The notes beneath the pieces are model-generated. The model made no database searches and was not told the DNA's origin. It saw nothing but the letters and a program-made list of their open reading frames with translations. A stretch of DNA of 64,000 nucleotides from a virus, in the IMG/VR virus record IMGVR_UViG_3300017992_000021, positions 1 through 64,000 of that record, one strand, 5' to 3'. Of the stretch, positions 21,776 through 32,047 are shown in pieces (the first letter of the stretch is position 1; the number at the start of each line of letters is the position of its first letter). A program made the translations under genes and the position numbers.

Positions 21776-22483
21776 ATGAACTACGACCACATCATCGGAA
21801 TAGATCCCGGCTACGGAACGCAAGGTATCGCCATCCTCGACTGCCCTGTGGGGTCTAAACCTCAGTTCAGCACCCTGTGCTCATCGATTACCGAGTCCAA
21901 GGTGTTCCCTTCGCACCACGAACGTTGTGATGCGCAGATCGACATCATCGAAGGCGCACTTGGGACAGCACGACACACCATCTCTAACTCGCTTGCGATA
22001 ATCGAGGAGTGGCGTACCAACCCGAAGGCCCGTAATAACGTCACCTCCTATCAGCGTGGATTCTACGACGCGGTTCTGCGTCTACGCATGCAGAGAATTT
22101 GCAGAACCGTCATCACCGTGAATCCTATCTGGGTAAACCAGTACTCAAATCCCAAAGGGAAATTCACCAAAGGCGCCGAAAACCCGTCTGCAATCGAAAT
22201 TCTCACTTACGTGCAGATGTCCTGCCCGTGGCTGAGCGAATTCGAAGCCGCTGAATGGCTTCTCGAACGCGGTACCGTCATTAAGCTGTCTCTTGAGGGC
22301 TACAAGTACTCTCGCAGTGAAAAAAACAAGATCCACTACGCTGATGCTGCTATCATGGCCGTGATGGGCTACATTGCGGCAGCCGATCCGATGCTTGCAG
22401 CGGGCCGACCGCCGCACCAGAAGGATATCACGCAGAAAATGTGTGCTCTCCTGAAGGCAGCGGCAATCAATGATACTCGATGA
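21776..22483 (+). CDS. RuvC-like Holliday junction resolvase
   Basis: A 235-residue RNase H-fold nuclease. The first catalytic Asp is D10 in IIGIDPGYGTQG; the Glu lies in AIIEEW and the last Asp in HYADAAIMA. It should resolve recombination junctions before packaging, complementing the UvsX/UvsW/SbcCD set. The ATG lies two bases after the previous stop. Confidence 0.85.
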   Translation: MNYDHIIGIDPGYGTQGIAILDCPVGSKPQFSTLCSSITESKVFPSHHERCDAQIDIIEGALGTARHTISNSLAIIEEWRTNPKARNNVTSYQRGFYDAVLRLRMQRICRTVITVNPIWVNQYSNPKGKFTKGAENPSAIEILTYVQMSCPWLSEFEAAEWLLERGTVIKLSLEGYKYSRSEKNKIHYADAAIMAVMGYIAAADPMLAAGRPPHQKDITQKMCALLKAAAINDTR

Positions 22484-23288
22484 CGAAAAAGCGAGTGATA
22501 TAGTCCTCCGCATGAAGTCCCGGTTGCTCAAGGTTCGCAAGAACAAGACCGGAGATAATGCGCCGCACATCATTCAGGCGCTCGAAGCCGAGTTCTACGA
22601 CTGCACCCTCGACTTTCTCAAGGCAGCGGTAAACGAGTTCTGTCCGACCGCCAACGAGCACGATCGTAAGGATCTCGTACAGGATGGTTTCCTCCGGATC
22701 AACCGCAAAATCATGACTTTCCACCCGAAGAAGGGCAAGCTTCACTCGTGGATGACCATGATCGTCAAAAACATGTGCATCGACTGGATGCGTAAGAAGC
22801 GCCCCGACGTCGACGTGCCGGAGCAGCTATTCGACCGCGCTGAGGAGCCCTCGATCGAGCAGGAATTCGATCGAGACACCTTTGGTAGCCTGAAGGCGTT
22901 CTTCCCGTTTTTCGTGTCGGACAAGTTCATTTTCAAGCTGCTGGCGATCGTCGAGAAATACCGCTTCAAGGCCACGATGTCATGCGTGAACGAGGTTACG
23001 GAAGCCCTCAAAGAGATCGACGTCGATTACACTGAGTACGGTAAGCCCACGACACTCGTGCAGGCAGTCATCATCGCCTTACGCGGCATGCTGCTCACAC
23101 CCATGACTGACCGTACGGCGATAGTCATGGCGTATCTGGCCAAGAACCCAGAACTCGACGTATTAAAGGTCTTGACCTACTTTTTCGGTGAAAAGATGAC
23201 CGCTCAAATGGTGCTCTTGATGGGCGGCATGCAGATCCAACTACCCTCACCGCAGCAGTTCTTCAAGCCCGTTGAGCGCACCCGTTAG
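22470..23288 (+). CDS. Sigma-factor-like protein (region 2)
   Basis: A 272-residue protein. Residues 40 to 112 match sigma region 2: DRKDLVQDGFLRINR, then KLHSWMTMIVKNMCIDWMRKK, the order seen in sigma70-family and T4 gp55-type late factors. Region 4 is not clear; the C-terminal half is helical but divergent. It is the last gene of the rightward operon, next to the virion block, so it probably redirects host RNA polymerase to late promoters. Its TAG overlaps the stop of the convergent fibre gene. Confidence 0.78.
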   Translation: MILDDEKASDIVLRMKSRLLKVRKNKTGDNAPHIIQALEAEFYDCTLDFLKAAVNEFCPTANEHDRKDLVQDGFLRINRKIMTFHPKKGKLHSWMTMIVKNMCIDWMRKKRPDVDVPEQLFDRAEEPSIEQEFDRDTFGSLKAFFPFFVSDKFIFKLLAIVEKYRFKATMSCVNEVTEALKEIDVDYTEYGKPTTLVQAVIIALRGMLLTPMTDRTAIVMAYLAKNPELDVLKVLTYFFGEKMTAQMVLLMGGMQIQLPSPQQFFKPVERTR

Positions 23289-24607
23289 AACAGCGGCGGA
23301 TACAGCGCGATAACCTCGCCCCACCCCATAATCGGCACCATCGGAATAATACCGGCAGCCATTACGGCGGCGTTCGGAATGTAGAACACTTGGAGATCCG
23401 ATCGGAAGCACCCGACATTGCTGCGCTTATCGGCAGCGAGTGACGGCACGCCCGTATTGACCTCGCGGTAGTGCAAGTCCGGCACAAGATTCACTGTGTC
23501 TAGTACGGAGTCCCACTGAGGGATACCGGCTACACCGCCAACGCTGGCCATTGATTCGCACGCAAACTCGTGGGCGTACAACGTGCCGGTCGGATGACCC
23601 GGATTGTTCGTGGGGTGCTGGAACGGACAGCCCTGCGGCATCGGCAGTGAACCAAGCTGCGACGGTAAGGCGTACGCCGCATAGATGGTCGAAGCAGCGA
23701 TAAGATCGTACGCAAACTGGTCGTGAATGAATTCCCACGTCTGGACGTAGTACCGTTCGGTGAGATCCCGGATGGCTTCGGTGAACTGGTAGCTGTTACT
23801 CGATGCCACCCGTGCGGCGACGTCGCTACAGTAAATCGAATGCACCGTCATTATGAACGAGGACGTGTTCTTGTACAGGACGCCTATCTCGAAATATGTC
23901 GCATCAGCGTCAGGCGTTATCGACATCTGGGCTACTTGATCAGTGCCGGATGAGAGGTCGTTTGTGTCCACCATCTCGACACGCCCGTTAGCGCCGCCGT
24001 CCCACACGGCGTACAGGTTGCCGCTGTTATTGATGTCACAGTCGTACTTGATGGATATCGTCAACGCCTTACCGGCAAAACGATCGACCGGGCAGTGTGC
24101 GCTGATTGGCTGATACAGCGCGGGCCAGTCTTCATTGGCGACGTTCTTGGTACGTGCTGCTGCTGCGAACTGTAATCTCAGAGACTTGTTGCCGAGCAGG
24201 ACGTCCTCGTCACCGAAATCAGAGGTCAGCATCTCGTTAGCGATGAACCACCCCGCCATGATGGTTGGGTGGTACGTGTATGTCGTACCGGCGTACCCGA
24301 GGGAGGTTCCGCTCGGTAAATTGGCGAAATTCGTAGTTGCTGCCCGCACGTTGCCGGGTCCGGGTATCGTGTAAGCAGATGCCTTCAGATGCAGCCAGCG
24401 TGAAATCTGCATGTCGCCGTTGAGTTCAAGCTGGCCATTACCGAACAGCCCGCTGACGGTGTTGGTAATGTTCGTCGTGCGGTTGTGGAGATCGATGATC
24501 TCCTGCTTACACTTGGTGAAATTACCCTCGATCTCCGTAACGTATGCTGCGGGATCGATCGGTAAGTCAAGGTCATTTCCCGACCCAGAAAACGGAGGGT
24601 TCGGCAT
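23285..24607 (-). CDS. Putative tail fibre / receptor-binding protein
   Basis: A 440-residue protein, last of the virion operon. The N-terminus has a short helical/coiled region (EGNFTKCKQEIIDLHNRTTNI), then LNGDMQISRW, a layout seen at the N-terminus of phage fibre proteins that continue into a carbohydrate-binding jelly-roll domain (SLRLQFAAAA, TISIKYDCD, YFEIGVLYKN). The position at the end of the tail genes fits a receptor-binding role. The stop overlaps that of the sigma-like gene. Confidence 0.65.
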   Translation of the reverse strand: MPNPPFSGSGNDLDLPIDPAAYVTEIEGNFTKCKQEIIDLHNRTTNITNTVSGLFGNGQLELNGDMQISRWLHLKASAYTIPGPGNVRAATTNFANLPSGTSLGYAGTTYTYHPTIMAGWFIANEMLTSDFGDEDVLLGNKSLRLQFAAAARTKNVANEDWPALYQPISAHCPVDRFAGKALTISIKYDCDINNSGNLYAVWDGGANGRVEMVDTNDLSSGTDQVAQMSITPDADATYFEIGVLYKNTSSFIMTVHSIYCSDVAARVASSNSYQFTEAIRDLTERYYVQTWEFIHDQFAYDLIAASTIYAAYALPSQLGSLPMPQGCPFQHPTNNPGHPTGTLYAHEFACESMASVGGVAGIPQWDSVLDTVNLVPDLHYREVNTGVPSLAADKRSNVGCFRSDLQVFYIPNAAVMAAGIIPMVPIMGWGEVIALYPPLF

Positions 24608-24855
24608 CAGTCTTTCTCCTGCTCATAGTAGAGCGCGATGTAGGACTTCTCGTGAGCATTCACGACACTGACTAGCAGTTTCGGAGTTCCGTCGGCGATT
24701 TCCCTGACGAACTTCTCCAAGTCAAACTGGTCGTTAAGCCACTTGTATTTCAATTTGGCCGTGACCGCGAATGCGAAGGCCGCACCTGTCGTTAAAGCCT
24801 TCATGCCCGCCATCGCGGCTGATACGTTCTGCGGTACTCCCGGTATATCGGTCAT
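24607..24855 (-). CDS. Small hypothetical protein
   Basis: An 82-residue protein with a hydrophobic helix (AMAGMKALTTGAAFAFAVTAKL) then a mixed domain (LLVSVVNAHEKSYIALYYE). ATG 24855 has GGAGAGGG upstream. It overlaps the fibre gene by one base. Could be a small fibre accessory or membrane protein. Confidence 0.7.
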   Translation of the reverse strand: MTDIPGVPQNVSAAMAGMKALTTGAAFAFAVTAKLKYKWLNDQFDLEKFVREIADGTPKLLVSVVNAHEKSYIALYYEQEKD

Positions 24856-24864
24856 ATCCCTCTC

Positions 24865-25608
24865 CTACGGCGTGCATACCGTCGTTGTTTCTCTCCAACC
24901 CCACGAAGATGTTGAGGCGTCGAAACCGACCGGAGCCAGCCCCCAACGCCATCTCACATCATCCCATGGTACCAACACGGTCTGCTGCGTACAGATTAAT
25001 GACCCGCCAGCAGATCCGCGCACACTGTCTGATACGGGGATATAGCCCTGCACGTAGTTTTCACCGAGTACGTGCAAAACTGGGTCCTTGTAGATCCCGT
25101 CACCAGCCGACAAAGTTGAGAGGCCAAGGCTGGTGCGGTAGTTGTTGATCAAGGTTTGCAAATCGGCACTCAAACTGCCGAATAACAAGTACTCCATCCC
25201 GAATAGAAAAGAGAGGTCGCTACCGTCGATCGAATGGATTGGGTAGAAATCGAGTCGTGCTTCGTCAGAACCGTACCCCGACCTGCCGACTACTGTCAGA
25301 CGGCCCGTTTTGTCCTTTTTCAACTGCACCGGCACGCCGGAGTCATCCGCAATCCACTGGCGGGCTTGATTGGCTACAAGTACATCGCGAGCTACCGGCT
25401 GGCCCGGATGCTCAAGCAGACGTACGTTGACAACGAAAGCAATCTGCGTTGGCTGTCCCGGCAAAGCGTCTTCCGGGAACTGTTTGGTGCGTACAGATTC
25501 AGTAGTAACACCTGTAGTGAATTCCTGCTCGCCACGGATAGCTTTTTGCGCGACACGAGCGATCTTGTCGCGGGACTTCTGCTGTTGTGCTACCTGTGAC
25601 TGAGGCAT
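24865..25608 (-). CDS. Tail-module hypothetical protein
   Basis: A 247-residue beta-rich protein with a basic helical N-terminus (QVAQQQKSRDKIARVAQK). ATG 25608 directly follows the stop of the tail hub gene. Likely a structural tail-tip component by position; family not recognised. Confidence 0.7.
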   Translation of the reverse strand: MPQSQVAQQQKSRDKIARVAQKAIRGEQEFTTGVTTESVRTKQFPEDALPGQPTQIAFVVNVRLLEHPGQPVARDVLVANQARQWIADDSGVPVQLKKDKTGRLTVVGRSGYGSDEARLDFYPIHSIDGSDLSFLFGMEYLLFGSLSADLQTLINNYRTSLGLSTLSAGDGIYKDPVLHVLGENYVQGYIPVSDSVRGSAGGSLICTQQTVLVPWDDVRWRWGLAPVGFDASTSSWGWRETTTVCTP

Positions 25609-27462
25609 CTACGCTATCCTGTAAAGTGACGCTGACATAATGGGTTCTGTCCCGCGTGTGATTTCGCGTGACAACGACTTAATCTTGTACTTGAAACCGG
25701 TGTCGTCGTCTTGAATAACATCGCCCGGCTCTAACAGAATGTCCCGCTTCATTTCCGAATTCCTGACCGCCTGTTCCGCCAGACGTATCGCCAACTCTCG
25801 TTGTGCGAACGTGCGGAGTCCGGGATTCGTGACTTCCGGGTGGGTTGGCGCGATTGCCGGGACCACAGAATCATCTTCAGTAGAGAAAATATAATTCTTG
25901 ATCTCGACATCTCGGCGCTCCCACTGTCTGAAGGGCTCAGTTCCCGGTATTTGGGAACCAAAGTGCTCAAGCATGGCGTCTACCCGGAGTTCCTTGTAGA
26001 CGGTCTCAAACGGAACACCATGCACTTCAAACTCGTAGTTACCGATCATCTGCAGTACTGTCATGGCGCCAAGCAACAAGCCTTGTGCGGCAAAGTCCAA
26101 AGCCGTAGATGTAGACCATTCGGTATCGGAAGACGGCGGCGGCACTATAGGCGTGGGAGGCGTACCTATACCCCCGTGCACGTGGGCGCTAAGCAGGGTC
26201 TGCCACGCCTTGATCTGAATCATGGCGTCATTTTGCGTAGCATTTTTGGCGTCTAGTAAACCAATGTACCCGGCGAAGAAAGCTGCGAGTGCGGCAACAA
26301 CAAGAGCGGTATCGTTCTCAACCGTAATTCCGTATTTGTACTCCGTCTGCCTGTAGAACTTTGGCGGATACACAGCCGTAATGAAGCCCTCTTCGCGGAA
26401 ATTCTCAATCTTTGGAGAGATGACCGTGCGCCCTTCGGCGTCAGTAACGGAACCAATTTTGACTCGATAAGAATCCTGCTCATCACCACCCCACGCACCT
26501 TCGAACTCGGTACTGGGATCAAAGAACCCAAAAGTGCCTTTCACGGCGAATAGGCGTTGCTCTTTTTTAACGACGTCTGTCAGATCCTTATCCAGCCCGA
26601 TGGCCCTAACACAGTTCACGGCGTCAAATGCTCCTGATGTCTGAGGCAGGTTTGCAATTTGAATACCGGAAAGTGATCTTGCAACGGGGTCATTGAGGCG
26701 TCGCGAGATGTAACGCAGTTTACCTTCACCGTTGAACTGCGGTACGAGGTGCAGCATCTCCCCTAATGTCTGTAGCGCCTTCAGAGGGTTTACCTGCACG
26801 AACTGAAGCTGCTTCTCGATACGGTAGGGCAGCGGGCCTATGAGTACCTCGTCGTTTTCGAGACCCATACCCCATTCAGCATCCGTAGCGAATTCCTTAG
26901 CGATCTGACCGATATCATCGTAATTGTTGCGGTACTGATAACGCTCATCCGGGTTCGGCAATTGATTGGGGAACCACACGCCGTCCGAGGTCAATTCCCA
27001 CTCAGTGTACTGTGCGTCACGACTGATAAAGTTGATATCGACCTTACGCTCTACGCCGCGCTCTGAACGTCCAGTAGAGGGCGTAGTAACCGCGTTCTGA
27101 AGATCCTCCGTCGCGCTGGGCTGCCCCACGTGCCAACCTGTGAATGTCGTGGGCCACTCGGTCTGCGGAATGCGCGCATCGCCCTCTTTCAACTGCACGA
27201 TGCAGTTGTAGAACATGCCCAGTGACACCTTCTCCAATGAGACCGTTAAATCGAGCGAACTCGCATCGCTTTTCATATCCAGCGTGACGGAGCCGTTAGT
27301 TACATACGGCGTGATGTCTACGGGCGTCTGTTTGTAGCTGCCGCGCACGATGTCGCTGTCGGAATCCTGCCAACGCGAGAACAGCAATATCTGAAAATCA
27401 GGCACGTGGTCGTGCGCCTGCACTTTCAGATCGAGATCAGTACCTTGGTACGTACTCAGCAT
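25609..27462 (-). CDS. Tail-tip hub-like protein
   Basis: A 617-residue protein with an N-terminal beta domain describing a 'displacement' type fold (ITPYVTNGSVTLDMKSDASSLDL), followed by sections with IGQIAKEF and TLGEMLHLVPQFNGEGKLRYI that resemble the baseplate-hub/gp27-like proteins of long-tailed phages. The C-terminus (DILLEPGDVIQDDD with YKIKSLSREI) fits the same family pattern. It would form the channel end at the tail tip. TAATG couples it to the gene before. Confidence 0.65.
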   Translation of the reverse strand: MLSTYQGTDLDLKVQAHDHVPDFQILLFSRWQDSDSDIVRGSYKQTPVDITPYVTNGSVTLDMKSDASSLDLTVSLEKVSLGMFYNCIVQLKEGDARIPQTEWPTTFTGWHVGQPSATEDLQNAVTTPSTGRSERGVERKVDINFISRDAQYTEWELTSDGVWFPNQLPNPDERYQYRNNYDDIGQIAKEFATDAEWGMGLENDEVLIGPLPYRIEKQLQFVQVNPLKALQTLGEMLHLVPQFNGEGKLRYISRRLNDPVARSLSGIQIANLPQTSGAFDAVNCVRAIGLDKDLTDVVKKEQRLFAVKGTFGFFDPSTEFEGAWGGDEQDSYRVKIGSVTDAEGRTVISPKIENFREEGFITAVYPPKFYRQTEYKYGITVENDTALVVAALAAFFAGYIGLLDAKNATQNDAMIQIKAWQTLLSAHVHGGIGTPPTPIVPPPSSDTEWSTSTALDFAAQGLLLGAMTVLQMIGNYEFEVHGVPFETVYKELRVDAMLEHFGSQIPGTEPFRQWERRDVEIKNYIFSTEDDSVVPAIAPTHPEVTNPGLRTFAQRELAIRLAEQAVRNSEMKRDILLEPGDVIQDDDTGFKYKIKSLSREITRGTEPIMSASLYRIA

Positions 27463-30400
27463 TACAAGTAACCTTCGGGCGACAGTTTCAGCGGGCTCGA
27501 ATAGTCCGCTGTCAGTTTATATCCGACGTACGTAACCTGCCCGTTGAAATGCGCTGCGGCGACAATGACGTAATCATCGATCGCCAGTTCGCGTCCGGCA
27601 TCACCAAGCTGGTACGCGGTGCCGAGTAACAACGCGCCGTTAATCGTACGCTTGCGGAACGTGGACGGGTTACGGATGACGACCTTGGCCATATTGTAGC
27701 TGGTAAAAGAGCCGTCATTTTCAAATTCAACTTCATTGGTCGCCGCAATGAACTTCATGCGCGGCATCGAGAACTGGTACGCGGCAGAAGCTAGTCCGCC
27801 GGACGAAGGTCCGCCACGGTTGGCGATCGCCATCGTCGTATTCGGCTGTTGGAGTTCCTTAAAAGCGTAGAAGGTGTTCGCGATACGCACCGCCGACTTG
27901 TCGGTGGTCCCGTCGAAGTGTAAGTCCACGTGTGCTGTCGCCGGAGAAGCAAATAGCTGAGACCCCTTACCGAACAAACCAAGACGGTACACGACGCTCT
28001 CCGCCACGTTGTACAACGTGATGGTGCCGACATCGCCGACCAACGTGACGTCCTTCTGTCCACCGCTGGCTTGTACCTCGGCCAAACTGTTTGGCGGGAA
28101 CATGATTGTATTACCGTCGAAAAACGCGTCGATCGTGTTACTGCCCTCAAGCTGGAGTTTCTGTACAGTTGATGGCACCGTTACGACAACGACATTGCCG
28201 CCGTTAGTCCACTGCACCTGCACATAATCCGCCTGCCGGGACATCACGGTAGATAGATTGTAATCGACGGTGGTGCCCGGAGCCTGAGCCAGAGTGACCA
28301 AACCCAGCTTGTCACCTGTGAAAATGAACCCGCTACCGTTCCATACAGCGGGCGTCGTGATCGACATGATGCCCCACTGGTTGAACACGAACTGCGGCAT
28401 CTCTTCAATGACGTCAAGGTCTGGACGCTCCCACATCAGAGGTTCGCCATCGACATTAATCGGGAACGTCTCGCGCACTGTGTAATCGAGCAACGTCGTC
28501 GCATCAACGAGAACGTCTGCTTCAATCACGTAGAATGAATCACCCGCGCTTAAAAGAGAGCGTACATCTAAAACGGGAATCGAGGTACCTGCATCGGGTA
28601 GCCGAAGGGACACAAGCGAATTCCATAAATCGGCCTCGTCCGTCCAAGTAGCGACAGTAGTTCCAGATTCGTCGATCAGTTTGATGTTCGACAGGTTCGG
28701 GTACGGTTGCGGGGCAGCCGGTGCTGGGTCGTAAAAGTCCAGATAGTTCGGGAACCCTATGAACGGCCATGTTACCAACCTCGAATTAAGTAGGTACGTA
28801 GGCGGAGCATCGAGATCCGCGATCGCGCGTTGCCCGCCGACGGCATAAAGTGTGAGTAGCTGGTCCCAGAGAGGCACCTGCCTCACCACGACCTGAGTAT
28901 CTGTAACGCCACACAGCAGGATGTACTGGTCTTCGTGGCCTAGCCGGTGTAAGAACCTGTTATTACTGAAATCGACGATCTCGCTGATGTTGACTTTACC
29001 GCCAACAATGACCGCCTTCGGATTGATGTCTTTCATGCCGTTCTTACCGACAGCTATGAGAGACTCGAAGCGAGGGCCAACCGAGTACAGGTTATTGACG
29101 AACTCAAGATACGCGTCTTCACCCGGATTAAAATCGATGTAGTAGAAATTCGGGTTACCGGTGCCGCTTACGGCGAGATACATCCGGTTGAGTTCCACAT
29201 CGTATGCCAGCGCCACGATATTGTTGAGACCGATATTATCTATCAGCACGTTCGCGCCGGTCTCTTTATGAATCCAGTACATGTCGCGCGGATTGGAAAT
29301 ATCGACGCCAATCAGATGGCGGTAGTCCTCACGGGCGGTGACGCCGTACATCCGATTCGCCATTGAATCGCTACTATCGAGACTGAAGTCGTCGTTTGGA
29401 TCGTATCGACGCATTACCCCGACGGCGCTGGGCGTGTACACGATGTACAGGAAATCGGTCTCCTCATCGAAGCAAATATCGCGACACTGCGAAGCAAGCG
29501 TCTCCGTAGAAATTTGCGTCCACGTATTATCGTTGCGGTCGATCTCATACAAGAACGCGCTGCCGGTTGCTGTTGTCGCGCCGTACAATTTGTTACGCAC
29601 CCTATCGAACGCCAAACCCGTCGGATTACCCGTTAAGGTAGCGGGGGTCCCGATGCGTGTTAAAGCGCCGGTAGCGACGTCGACCTCAAGGATGCTCTTA
29701 CCGCCGTCAGCGGTACAGGCGTACAGTTTCTGGTTTACTGAATCCCACGCTAGGCCGGTAATACTGCGCGGTGTGGCGCCTTCGAGAAACTGTCCTATAG
29801 ACGTCGGCCCGGTAAATCCAAGAGGGTCTTCGATCGCCTGCTTGATGGTCGCTTGCGCGATGCCGAGATCCGTACCGCTGTACTGGTCCCAACCGGGGAA
29901 ATCCTTGCGACGGAACTTGGTAAAGCTGTACGACGACCCGCCCCACGTAACGGTATACAACTGCCGCGCTGTGGCTTCTACGGAGCCGTTCTTCATGAAG
30001 TCGATCGCGAATATCGCATCGCGCTGCTTATCCAGCAGTTCCAGCATGTACGTCTGCGCTTCCGTCGGCCAATTAGCCGTGGACGCAGGCAGCACTATAC
30101 CGTCGCCACCGGAGCGCAGGCGGATCTCGGTAGACGGCGGTGTCGCGCCGAAGCGGAAATCGGTACCGCTCAGCAGCACGTTCGGTATATCGCCGTCATC
30201 GTAAAGCGTGAAGTCAATCGGTACTTCAAGCGGCGACACAACGCGGAACGCGATCACGTAGTCTTTATAATTCGGGTCGTTTTGTGCTGATCGCAGTCGC
30301 ACTCGCAAGTTGTACAGGTGCTGGGCATCTGGGTTAGAGAGTTCGAAAGTACCTGTGCTCGATATCGGCTCTTGGTTAATCGCGATAACACGCGCAGTAG

Positions 30401-30614
30401 TCGTTCCTTCAATAACGCCGTCTTCAAAGACGCTGATGTATTGTGCTCCGCCATAACTACGTACCCCTCCGTCGTTGCGCCAGAACGGGAGGACCGCCAA
30501 GGGGATGCTCACGGTACCACTCAACGTCGGGACGTTGATCGTAACCACGTTCGAAGGATCAGTCAGATCGACAAATCCTTCAGGGTTATTTACACCAGTG
30601 CCGGGTTCTGCCAT
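27462..30614 (-). CDS. Large tail protein with beta-propeller-like repeats
   Basis: A 1050-residue protein. Residues 280 to 500 have repeats of the form GLAWDSxxxKLYACT ... GLAFDRVRNKLYGAT ... ALAYDVELNRMYLAV, typical of NHL/YncE-like beta-propeller blades. An N-terminal segment GGVRSYGGAQYI recurs in shorter form in the gene at 34930. The C-terminal third is beta-rich and could be a fibre or spike domain. It is probably a tail-tip or side-fibre protein contacting the host surface. Confidence 0.7.
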   Translation of the reverse strand: MAEPGTGVNNPEGFVDLTDPSNVVTINVPTLSGTVSIPLAVLPFWRNDGGVRSYGGAQYISVFEDGVIEGTTTARVIAINQEPISSTGTFELSNPDAQHLYNLRVRLRSAQNDPNYKDYVIAFRVVSPLEVPIDFTLYDDGDIPNVLLSGTDFRFGATPPSTEIRLRSGGDGIVLPASTANWPTEAQTYMLELLDKQRDAIFAIDFMKNGSVEATARQLYTVTWGGSSYSFTKFRRKDFPGWDQYSGTDLGIAQATIKQAIEDPLGFTGPTSIGQFLEGATPRSITGLAWDSVNQKLYACTADGGKSILEVDVATGALTRIGTPATLTGNPTGLAFDRVRNKLYGATTATGSAFLYEIDRNDNTWTQISTETLASQCRDICFDEETDFLYIVYTPSAVGVMRRYDPNDDFSLDSSDSMANRMYGVTAREDYRHLIGVDISNPRDMYWIHKETGANVLIDNIGLNNIVALAYDVELNRMYLAVSGTGNPNFYYIDFNPGEDAYLEFVNNLYSVGPRFESLIAVGKNGMKDINPKAVIVGGKVNISEIVDFSNNRFLHRLGHEDQYILLCGVTDTQVVVRQVPLWDQLLTLYAVGGQRAIADLDAPPTYLLNSRLVTWPFIGFPNYLDFYDPAPAAPQPYPNLSNIKLIDESGTTVATWTDEADLWNSLVSLRLPDAGTSIPVLDVRSLLSAGDSFYVIEADVLVDATTLLDYTVRETFPINVDGEPLMWERPDLDVIEEMPQFVFNQWGIMSITTPAVWNGSGFIFTGDKLGLVTLAQAPGTTVDYNLSTVMSRQADYVQVQWTNGGNVVVVTVPSTVQKLQLEGSNTIDAFFDGNTIMFPPNSLAEVQASGGQKDVTLVGDVGTITLYNVAESVVYRLGLFGKGSQLFASPATAHVDLHFDGTTDKSAVRIANTFYAFKELQQPNTTMAIANRGGPSSGGLASAAYQFSMPRMKFIAATNEVEFENDGSFTSYNMAKVVIRNPSTFRKRTINGALLLGTAYQLGDAGRELAIDDYVIVAAAHFNGQVTYVGYKLTADYSSPLKLSPEGYL

Positions 30615-32047
30615 TAGAGCATCTCCACTCTCACAACGTTACTCATGCGCGATTCTACAGGAAATCTGAAGCCCCACAAAGGCCCAGCGTGACCCGTGGT
30701 GATTGAACCCGCCGGAGCAATGATTATTTGCACGGCAAGAACGTCACCCGGAACTACTAACGTGAAATTGATCGGCAGCATCAACCACCCCGGCCCGCCG
30801 GGTTGATTCAAGATTACCCCTAGGGGATCTGACTGCCAGATCATGCCGCCGCCCCACGAATATACCAACCCGAAGATATTATCCCGGCGGACTGCCGACT
30901 GATAATCGTTGTACGGGCCGGGCGCAGCATTCTCATACGATAATTCAACGCCGAACGTACCGGGGCCTGTGTACTCGGCAGAATATCCGCCAAAAACCAC
31001 CATGTCGAACGGGGTGCTACCGTAGCTGGCCGGAGGCCAGAAATACATTGGGATCGTGGTCCCCAGCAGCACCTTATCCTGCGTAGGCCACAACAGCGGC
31101 TGGCCGTCAAGGATGGCTAGCCCGTCATTTGGGCTTGGCGTGCTTACTGAAATGATGCTCGGACCGTCTGCGTAATCAGGCGGGATAGTACCGGGAACTC
31201 CCGGCGGTAGTGGCGTCGTAATACCCGGCGTGACCTGCATCATGCGCTCGCGATGCCACCGCTCCCAATCGCCAATCACGTGCGTGTACGCTGTGCCGTA
31301 AGCGTTCAGGAAAAGTTCGTCGTACCACAGTTGTGCTGGCACGCTAGGCTCGGGCAATCTTGTGTATGGGTCTGCGACCGGTACTCGATCACGTACCGGA
31401 TCGAGCAGTGCTTCATCCGGGTCGTACACGCCGTCGGCAGGATCTCGCGTGATATTGTCGTAAAACTCGTCGCCGCATCCTTGATTTCTGGGATCGCCGG
31501 AAAACCGCGATGTCATCGGGTCAGGCAGGCCAAACTGAATGATCGGGGCTATTTCAGGCGGGTCGAACTCTGTCCAGCAGCATGCGAATGCGGCGGTGGC
31601 ACTTGTAATTCTGTCGGAGCATTCGGATACCCAACCTGTCGGACCTTCGGCAACCCAGAAATAGTACGTGCTTTCAATGGTCTTCGAAACGTTCTTAATA
31701 ACAAGATCCAACTTGAAGCACTGTGGCGCGTAGTAATTCACGCCTTGCGGGAAGCCGAGCTTTTCCCCGCCAAGCGCGCCTTCGAGTTCCCATTGATTTT
31801 CCGATGTCTGTGTTGGGTAGCGTGTAGCGACTAGCGTTTCTGCGTCATCGACTACTCGGCTCAACAGGAATTTAACGCTGCCGACGTGTTGGTTGGTCGT
31901 GACCACAAGACGAACGCCGAGCCCGAGCAGCATAGGGTTGTGCGGCGACATGCCCGCATCGGCCTCTCCCAACACCAAAAACAGCCGGTCATTGAAACCG
32001 CGCTTGGTCTTGAGTAGCTCGCCCCTTAATGTGGTCGGACTGGCCAT
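30614..32047 (-). CDS. Tail-module structural protein
   Basis: A 477-residue protein starting at ATG 32047 (GAGGG upstream; overlaps the previous stop). Beta-rich with many Pro and Gly; parts such as TYYFWVAEGPTGWVSE and FTLVVPGDVLAVQI suggest repeated immunoglobulin-like or jelly-roll domains. It is unrecognised, likely a tail-tip component by operon position. Confidence 0.65.
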   Translation of the reverse strand: MASPTTLRGELLKTKRGFNDRLFLVLGEADAGMSPHNPMLLGLGVRLVVTTNQHVGSVKFLLSRVVDDAETLVATRYPTQTSENQWELEGALGGEKLGFPQGVNYYAPQCFKLDLVIKNVSKTIESTYYFWVAEGPTGWVSECSDRITSATAAFACCWTEFDPPEIAPIIQFGLPDPMTSRFSGDPRNQGCGDEFYDNITRDPADGVYDPDEALLDPVRDRVPVADPYTRLPEPSVPAQLWYDELFLNAYGTAYTHVIGDWERWHRERMMQVTPGITTPLPPGVPGTIPPDYADGPSIISVSTPSPNDGLAILDGQPLLWPTQDKVLLGTTIPMYFWPPASYGSTPFDMVVFGGYSAEYTGPGTFGVELSYENAAPGPYNDYQSAVRRDNIFGLVYSWGGGMIWQSDPLGVILNQPGGPGWLMLPINFTLVVPGDVLAVQIIIAPAGSITTGHAGPLWGFRFPVESRMSNVVRVEML

